Part shown: positions 5,984-9,915 of the stretch, in pieces
Numbering within the stretch: position 1 is the stretch's first letter
How the letters are laid out: the number at the start of each line of letters is the position of its first letter
Source: DATEEG01 sp035525055
GTDB lineage: Bacteria; Actinomycetota; Acidimicrobiia; Spongiisociales; ZC4RG35
Reading direction: 5' to 3'
Length of the DNA stretch: 9,915 bases
Assembly (NCBI GenBank): GCA_035525055.1
Contig: DATLEZ010000063.1
Location: 1 to 9,915 of the forward strand
Notes under the pieces: generated by a model
The model's database searches: none
What the model saw: only the letters and a program-made list of their open reading frames with translations
Told to the model about the DNA's origin: nothing
Position numbers and translations under genes: made by a program

Positions 5984-7872
5984 TATTTCAGGTGCTTGTC
6001 GTGCCAGGCGAGGATGGCTTGGAAACGCTCTACCCGGTGTTTGGGCTTGCCGCTGCGGGAGAGTTCGTGGCCTTCTCCGGGGAAGCGCAGCATCTCGGAG
6101 GGGACATCGTTCTGCCAGAGGGCGACCAGGAACTGCTCGGCCTGTTCGATCGGGCAGCGAAAGTCTTCTTCGGAATGAATCATCAAGGTCGGGGTGCGCA
6201 CCTGGTCGACCACGGAGAGCGGGCTCTTTGACCACATCGGAACCAGTTCGGTGGTCTGGATGTAATTGGAACCGAAAAACGGGCCGATGTCGGAGGTACC
6301 AGCGAACGATGGGAACGAGAGCAGAGCCCGTTCGACGATGGCCGATCGATACTTCTGGTCGTGGGCGATCGCCCAGGCCGTCATGTAGCCACCGTACGAC
6401 CCGCCCATGATCCCGATCCGGTCGCGATCTAGTTGGGGGAAACGATCCAGCGCGGCCTCGAGCGCGGTGTTGATGTCAGCCAGGTCAACGACACCCCAGG
6501 TATCGCCGACGACTGCCCGCGTGAAATCGAGACCTCTTCCCGAAGAACCGCGAGGGTTGGTGGCCACAACGGCATAGCCCGCACCGGCGTTGACCTGGAA
6601 CTCGTCGAAGAAGCCGAACCCGTACTGAGTGGCAGGCCCGCCGTGGATGTTGAGAAGGACCGGGAACGGGCCCTCTCCCTCCGGGACCAGAACAAAGACA
6701 TCGAGTTCGTCTCTATCCGACGGCGTGCGGAAGTGCTCGGTAGGCCGGACCACCAATCCACTCTGGAGCGAATAGAAGGTGAGTCTTTGCTCATCGCCGT
6801 CTATGACTGACACGATCTCACCGGGCTCGGTCGTCGACGACACCGCAGCCACCACCCGCCCATCCAGCCCAATGTCGAAACCGGTGACGAGGCGGTCGCC
6901 CGACACGACCACCTCACTGGCACCGTCGGAACCGAACCTATGAATTGCGATGCGGCCCGAGTCCTCGACAACGCTGTAGATCGCACCGCCGTGCCATCGC
7001 GGGAGCGCCGGAAGACCGCCTCCAAGTGCCACGATCGAACGATCCAGGGTCGGGAAGACGTTGACCACGGAGCCATCCGACTCGAACTTCCAGAGACCAG
7101 CCAGCCGGGGATAGTCAGTGCTGGGGTCGCCGATCAGATGCAGGCCGCCGTCAGCTGAGTAGACCGGCAGCAGCCAACCGCCGCGTTCGCCCAACCGGGT
7201 CAAATGACCGTTGAGGTCGACTTCGAAAACATCACTGCCCGGATCCAGGCCGCGTCTCGGACCGCGGTCGGTGACGAACACGATTCTGTCTCCATCCGGA
7301 TGCCAGGCCGGAAACACTTCGTCATAGTCACCGTCGGTGAGTCGTCGGGGCTCCTCTTCTCCGCTGGGATCGACCAGCCATATTTGCCGATTGCGATCGT
7401 GAAGCCATCCTCGATTGTCGAAGCGATAAGGAAACGCGGTAATCCGCTTCGCCCGGCGTCCTCGCTCTTCGTCGGTGAGATCGGCGAGCTCCGGCGCCCA
7501 GGACTTGGCCACCACGCAGATCCAGCGGCCATCGGGAGACCAGGCGAAATGCTCAACCCCGAGGTCGAACTTGGTCAACACCCGGGCCTCTCCCCCGGCA
7601 ACCGGCATCAGGGCCAATTGCGGAATCGGTTTCTTGACGTCGGTTGCCCGGAGAAACGCAAGGCGACCGCCATCGGGCGACCATCGGGGAAGGCCATCGA
7701 TCTGGCCCGCAGTGAACTGCTGAACTGCCTCACCATCATGGAGATGGATCTGACGGCGGTATCCATCCTCCTCGAGATCCATGCGGGTGAGAACAAAGGC
7801 GGTCCTCACGCCGTCGGGATGGATTTGCGGATCGGAGGGAACGTTGAGTTGGGAGAGGTCTTCTGGCTGCAT
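5983..7872 (-). CDS. S9 family (prolyl oligopeptidase-type) serine peptidase
   Basis: The 629-aa protein is probably a cytoplasmic peptidase that trims short peptides or removes acyl-amino acids. No signal peptide is visible. Residues about 1-370 form a TolB/DPP-like beta-propeller with repeated blade motifs RWSPDGGRLAF (63-73), AWSPDGRWICV (110-120) and AWHPDGDRIVF (189-199). The alpha/beta-hydrolase domain (about 375-629) has HGGP at 410-413 (oxyanion hole). The nucleophile is Ser492 in GGSYGG, the acid Asp570 in HSEEDFRCP, and the histidine His602 in GEGHE. All three catalytic residues are intact. The architecture is closest to acylaminoacyl-peptidase/S9C enzymes. True specificity is not visible. 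GAAGGA (7882-7877) lies 4 nt before the ATG, one of few good Shine-Dalgarno sites here. The gene is divergent from pgpA across 102 nt. Confidence 0.94.
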   Translation of the reverse strand: MQPEDLSQLNVPSDPQIHPDGVRTAFVLTRMDLEEDGYRRQIHLHDGEAVQQFTAGQIDGLPRWSPDGGRLAFLRATDVKKPIPQLALMPVAGGEARVLTKFDLGVEHFAWSPDGRWICVVAKSWAPELADLTDEERGRRAKRITAFPYRFDNRGWLHDRNRQIWLVDPSGEEEPRRLTDGDYDEVFPAWHPDGDRIVFVTDRGPRRGLDPGSDVFEVDLNGHLTRLGERGGWLLPVYSADGGLHLIGDPSTDYPRLAGLWKFESDGSVVNVFPTLDRSIVALGGGLPALPRWHGGAIYSVVEDSGRIAIHRFGSDGASEVVVSGDRLVTGFDIGLDGRVVAAVSSTTEPGEIVSVIDGDEQRLTFYSLQSGLVVRPTEHFRTPSDRDELDVFVLVPEGEGPFPVLLNIHGGPATQYGFGFFDEFQVNAGAGYAVVATNPRGSSGRGLDFTRAVVGDTWGVVDLADINTALEAALDRFPQLDRDRIGIMGGSYGGYMTAWAIAHDQKYRSAIVERALLSFPSFAGTSDIGPFFGSNYIQTTELVPMWSKSPLSVVDQVRTPTLMIHSEEDFRCPIEQAEQFLVALWQNDVPSEMLRFPGEGHELSRSGKPKHRVERFQAILAWHDKHLK

Positions 7873-7876
7873 GCAA

Positions 7877-7882
7877 TCCTTC
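7877..7882 (-). promoter_or_regulatory. ribosome binding site of the S9 peptidase
   Basis: On the minus strand GAAGGA (7882-7877) sits 4 nt upstream of the ATG at 7872 and supports that start. It contrasts with ilvE, the FAH gene and pgpA, which lack such a site. Confidence 0.6.
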
Positions 7883-7960
7883 GTTGGGTCGGCCGTGCGT
7901 CGGAGGCTGGCGTTGTCGGAGATTCGGCATTGTGGTCCGGGGCCGATGCCTTTGCTCGTT

Positions 7961-7966
7961 TACCCT
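7961..7966 (+). promoter_or_regulatory. candidate -10 element of pgpA (leaderless)
   Basis: TACCCT fits TANNNT and ends 8 nt before the pgpA ATG at 7975, so the transcript would begin at or next to the start codon. No Shine-Dalgarno sequence and no clear -35 box are seen. Confidence 0.35.
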
Positions 7967-7974
7967 CACAGGTC

Positions 7975-8418
7975 ATGGCTCGCCTGATCGCATCCTTCTT
8001 CGGGTCGGGTCTCATCCTCGGCCGGGTCCGCGGATCGCACCGTGGTTCGGGAACCGTTGGCGCACTTCTGGCACTAGCGATTTCCCTTCCGCTCCCGCCG
8101 GTCTACGGCCGCCTTACCGCCCTTGGGGCGGCGATCGTGCTCGGCATCTGGTCGATCCAGAAGCTCATGCTGGGCGACGACGACCCTGGCTGGGTGGTGA
8201 TCGATGAAGCCGCCGGCACCTTTCTAGCGACCATCGGCCTCGGTATTCCGGCTGCCATCGTTGCGTGGGTGGTATTTCGTGCGGCCGACATTTTCAAGAA
8301 GGCCTTCCCCGGCGTGGCGGCTGCCGAGCGGGTGTCAGGCGGGATCATGGCCGATGACCTGGTGGCCGGCCTCTACGGGCTAGCGGCCGGGTGGGTGGTC
8401 CAGCTGGTCATCGGCTGA
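7975..8418 (+). CDS. pgpA: phosphatidylglycerophosphatase A
   Basis: This 147-aa integral membrane protein should dephosphorylate phosphatidylglycerophosphate to phosphatidylglycerol. The family signatures are present in order: GSGTVGALLALAI (25-37), the acidic motif DDDPGWVVIDEAAGTFLA (68-85) with Asp77 and Glu78, FRAADIFKKAFP (101-112), and the C-terminal GGIMADDLVAGLYG (122-135). Hydrophobic stretches near 28-44, 47-62, 84-100 and 128-146 suit a multi-pass protein. It is slightly shorter than E. coli PgpA (about 170 aa), mainly at the N-terminus. The frame is open far upstream, antisense to the peptidase, but ATG 7975 is the first start giving a family-like protein. Its stop is 1 nt before the glycerate kinase ATG, so the two share a transcript. 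Confidence 0.92.
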   Translation: MARLIASFFGSGLILGRVRGSHRGSGTVGALLALAISLPLPPVYGRLTALGAAIVLGIWSIQKLMLGDDDPGWVVIDEAAGTFLATIGLGIPAAIVAWVVFRAADIFKKAFPGVAAAERVSGGIMADDLVAGLYGLAAGWVVQLVIG

Positions 8419-8419
8419 A

Positions 8420-9703
8420 ATGACGGAGACCGTTGCCCAGGTGCGGGCCGCATTCGAAGAAGCCTTCCGTCGGGGCCTTGCCGCCGTCGATCCGGCCGCC
8501 GCGGTCAAGACAGAGCTCGAGGCCTTGGGAATCGAGGGCCCCGTCACTGTGATTGCGATTGGGAAAGCCGCGCGGTCCATGGCTCGCGGCGCTATCGAAG
8601 TCCTGGAAGATCAGGTGGCCGGCGGGGTCGTAGTTTCGCCCGACCCTCCCGGCCGTCCCGGTTCCTCGCCGCTTCGCTGCCTCCAGGGTGGCCATCCCAT
8701 CCCGACTGTTGCCTCGTTGGAGGCGGGAAGGACCGTTATGGCCGAGGCGGCAGGCGCCAAAGGCACGCTTCTGGTCCTGATTTCGGGAGGAGCATCGGCT
8801 CTCGCCGAGGTGCCCGCTGGCGGAGTCTCGCTCACCGATCTGGCCTCGACTTATATGGTCCTCCTTCGCTCCGGTCTGCCGATCGAAGACATGAACACCG
8901 TTCGCCGACACCTGTCCGTCCTCAAGAACGGCGGTCTCCTGGCCGCGACCAGCGCACCGACGGTGACCCTTCTGATCGCTGACGTCGTAGGGGCCGACGT
9001 CACTGCCATCGGATCGGGGCCGACCCTCCCCGACTCGAGCACATCCGCCGACGCACTCGGTGTTGCCGCCAGAGCGGGAATCCTCGAAATGCTCCCTACT
9101 GGGGCGCTCGAGGCCCTTCGAACGAGCGCCGACCCGCCAACCCCGTCCGCTTCACATCGCTGGGCGATCGTCGCCGATGGGACCAGTGCGGTTCGGGCCG
9201 CCGCCGACTACCTGCAAATGAGCGGCTTCAACACCGAGGTCGACCCGAATCCTTTGACGGGCGAAGCGGCCGAGCAGGGCAGCCGAGTGGCCTTGGAGGC
9301 ACCGCCGTCGATCATCACCGTGCGCCATGGCGAGACCGTTGTCGCAGTTCGCGGCGACAGCCCGGGAGGCCGCAACCAGCACGCCGCCCTCGCCGCTGCC
9401 CTGGCCCTCGATGGCCAGGTCGCGGTCTTCGCTGCCCTGGCCAGCGACGGTAGGGACGGGTTGACCGAGGCCGCCGGGGCGATCGTCGACGGCGAGACCT
9501 GTCAGCGGATAAGGGCCGCTGGTCTCGACCCGGAGGAATCGCTGGCGGGGTGCCGCTCGCACTTTGCCCTCGCCGCCTCAGGGGATCTGGTGGTCACCGG
9601 ACCGACGGGTACCAACGTCGCCGACATCTGGTTGGCATGGCGAAAGCCGATGCCAACGGAGCCGATGCCAACGGAATCGAGCTACACGTTGACTTCGACG
9701 TAA
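8420..9703 (+). CDS. glycerate 2-kinase (DUF4147/MOFRL family)
   Basis: The 427-aa protein phosphorylates D-glycerate to 2-phosphoglycerate with ATP, feeding glyoxylate- or serine-derived glycerate into glycolysis. Homologues are often misnamed hydroxypyruvate reductase (TtuD). The N-terminal domain (about 4-235) shows IAIGKAA with Lys49, QGGHPIPTVASLEAG (89-103), LISGGASALAEVP (120-132), MNTVRRHLSVLKNGGLL (158-174) and VVGADVTAIGSGPTLPD (189-205). The MOFRL domain (about 300-405) shows SPGGRNQHAALAAAL, ASDGRDGLTEAAGAIVDG and TGPTGTNVADIW. No signal peptide is seen, so it is cytosolic. The family normally ends shortly after TGTNV. Here about 19 extra residues follow Arg408, including the exact duplicate PMPTEPMPTE. 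The final 22 nt run antisense over the end of serA. There is no Shine-Dalgarno sequence, so translation probably relies on pgpA coupling. Confidence 0.94.
   Translation: MTETVAQVRAAFEEAFRRGLAAVDPAAAVKTELEALGIEGPVTVIAIGKAARSMARGAIEVLEDQVAGGVVVSPDPPGRPGSSPLRCLQGGHPIPTVASLEAGRTVMAEAAGAKGTLLVLISGGASALAEVPAGGVSLTDLASTYMVLLRSGLPIEDMNTVRRHLSVLKNGGLLAATSAPTVTLLIADVVGADVTAIGSGPTLPDSSTSADALGVAARAGILEMLPTGALEALRTSADPPTPSASHRWAIVADGTSAVRAAADYLQMSGFNTEVDPNPLTGEAAEQGSRVALEAPPSIITVRHGETVVAVRGDSPGGRNQHAALAAALALDGQVAVFAALASDGRDGLTEAAGAIVDGETCQRIRAAGLDPEESLAGCRSHFALAASGDLVVTGPTGTNVADIWLAWRKPMPTEPMPTESSYTLTST
9631..9657. other. GAAA-loop hairpin in the 3' end of the glycerate kinase gene
   Basis: GTTGGCAT (9631-9638) pairs perfectly with ATGCCAAC (9650-9657). 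Inside, GGC (9639-9641) pairs with GCC (9646-9648) around the tetraloop GAAA, leaving G9649 as a single bulge. It lies just past the serA stop (9682) and close to the kinase stop, where a two-way terminator for converging genes would be expected. No T-run follows on either side, so termination is a guess. Confidence 0.5.
9646..9675 (+). repeat. perfect 15-bp tandem duplication
   Basis: GCCGATGCCAACGGA occurs twice in a row (9646-9660 and 9661-9675), giving the peptide repeat PMPTE-PMPTE in frame. The unit contains the right arm of the hairpin at 9631-9657, so both copies can pair with the left arm. The exact identity suggests a recent duplication. Confidence 0.9.
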
Positions 9704-9915
9704 CGGGCTTCCTCGACTCCGGGCACCAGACGGAGCTTGGCGACCTGATCGTCGCTGAGCGGTTGGTCGAGGTTGAGACCCATCATGGCGGCGTCGTTGG
9801 TGACCCGGGAACGGCCCACGACCATGTTGGCGATGTTGACGCCGATGTCTCCCAGGAACTGACCGACCCGGCCGATCATGCCCGGGACGTCGGCGTTGCG
9901 AACGATCAGGAGATG
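9682..9915 (-). CDS. serA: D-3-phosphoglycerate dehydrogenase, C-terminal ACT domain (partial)
   Basis: The frame is open to the window edge and encodes the last 77 residues, starting HLLIVRNADVPGMIGRVGQF. This is an ACT domain with the usual DxPGMIGxVGxxLGxxGVNIANM pattern, followed by DAAMMGLNLDQPLSDDQV and ending in EEARYVEVNV. The wording is characteristic of the serine-sensing C-terminus of long-form SerA, which oxidises 3-phosphoglycerate in the first step of serine synthesis. The catalytic domains lie beyond 9915. The gene meets the glycerate kinase tail-to-tail with a 22-nt overlap. It may belong to the same ancestral cluster as ilvE and gltX. Confidence 0.9.
   Translation of the reverse strand, partial: HLLIVRNADVPGMIGRVGQFLGDIGVNIANMVVGRSRVTNDAAMMGLNLDQPLSDDQVAKLRLVPGVEEARYVEVNV

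Noticed and set aside
5983..7872. Secreted dipeptidyl peptidase
   Set aside because: No signal peptide or membrane helix is visible at the N-terminus. The catalytic triad is sound, but cytoplasmic location fits better.
7204..7974. Long upstream extension of the pgpA frame
   Set aside because: It is antisense to the beta-propeller coding part of the S9 peptidase and has no membrane or enzyme character. PgpA similarity starts at 7975.

Overview
The window looks like ordinary chromosome from a GC-rich bacterium. Gene content, GTG starts, apparently leaderless genes and the gene order point to Actinomycetota, perhaps a deep lineage such as Acidimicrobiia. That placement is an inference from protein style and synteny, not from a marker-gene search. 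There is no phage, plasmid, transposase, integrase, CRISPR array or defence gene.

Layout. (1) 1-50: the 3' part of a tRNA-Glu(UUC) cut by the window edge, followed by a strong hairpin at 90-123. (2) 247-1592, plus strand: an ECF-type sigma factor overlapping by 4 nt a single-pass membrane protein with an outer domain resembling the NTF2/SnoaL fold, probably a regulator/partner pair. A hairpin terminator at 1602-1653 separates it from the converging gltX. (3) 5840 down to 1652, minus strand: a tight gene run ilvE > unknown 160-aa protein > hotdog thioesterase > FAH-family hydrolase > gltX, with 4-nt overlaps at two junctions. (4) 5983-7872, minus strand: an S9 prolyl-oligopeptidase-family peptidase, separated from ilvE by an unusual inverted repeat built from degenerate 7-bp units (5886-5983). 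(5) 7975-9703, plus strand: pgpA (phosphatidylglycerophosphatase A) and a MOFRL-type glycerate 2-kinase, 1 nt apart and divergent from the peptidase. (6) 9915-9682, minus strand: the C-terminal ACT domain of serA, overlapping the glycerate kinase tail-to-tail by 22 nt.

How the genes relate. serA, ilvE, gltX and tRNA-Glu together form an amino-acid synthesis and charging neighbourhood. From general knowledge, mycobacteria place gltX beside an FAH-family gene with serA close by (the Rv2992c/Rv2993c/Rv2996c region), so this looks like a rearranged version of an old actinobacterial cluster. Glycerate kinase and SerA both act on lower-glycolysis phosphoglycerates. PgpA belongs to phospholipid synthesis and looks like a neighbour without an obvious functional link.

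I did not find a clear new multi-gene system. The points most worth a second look are the sigma factor/membrane-sensor pair, the heptad inverted repeat at 5886-5983, and the duplicated hairpin-derived tail of the glycerate kinase that runs into serA.
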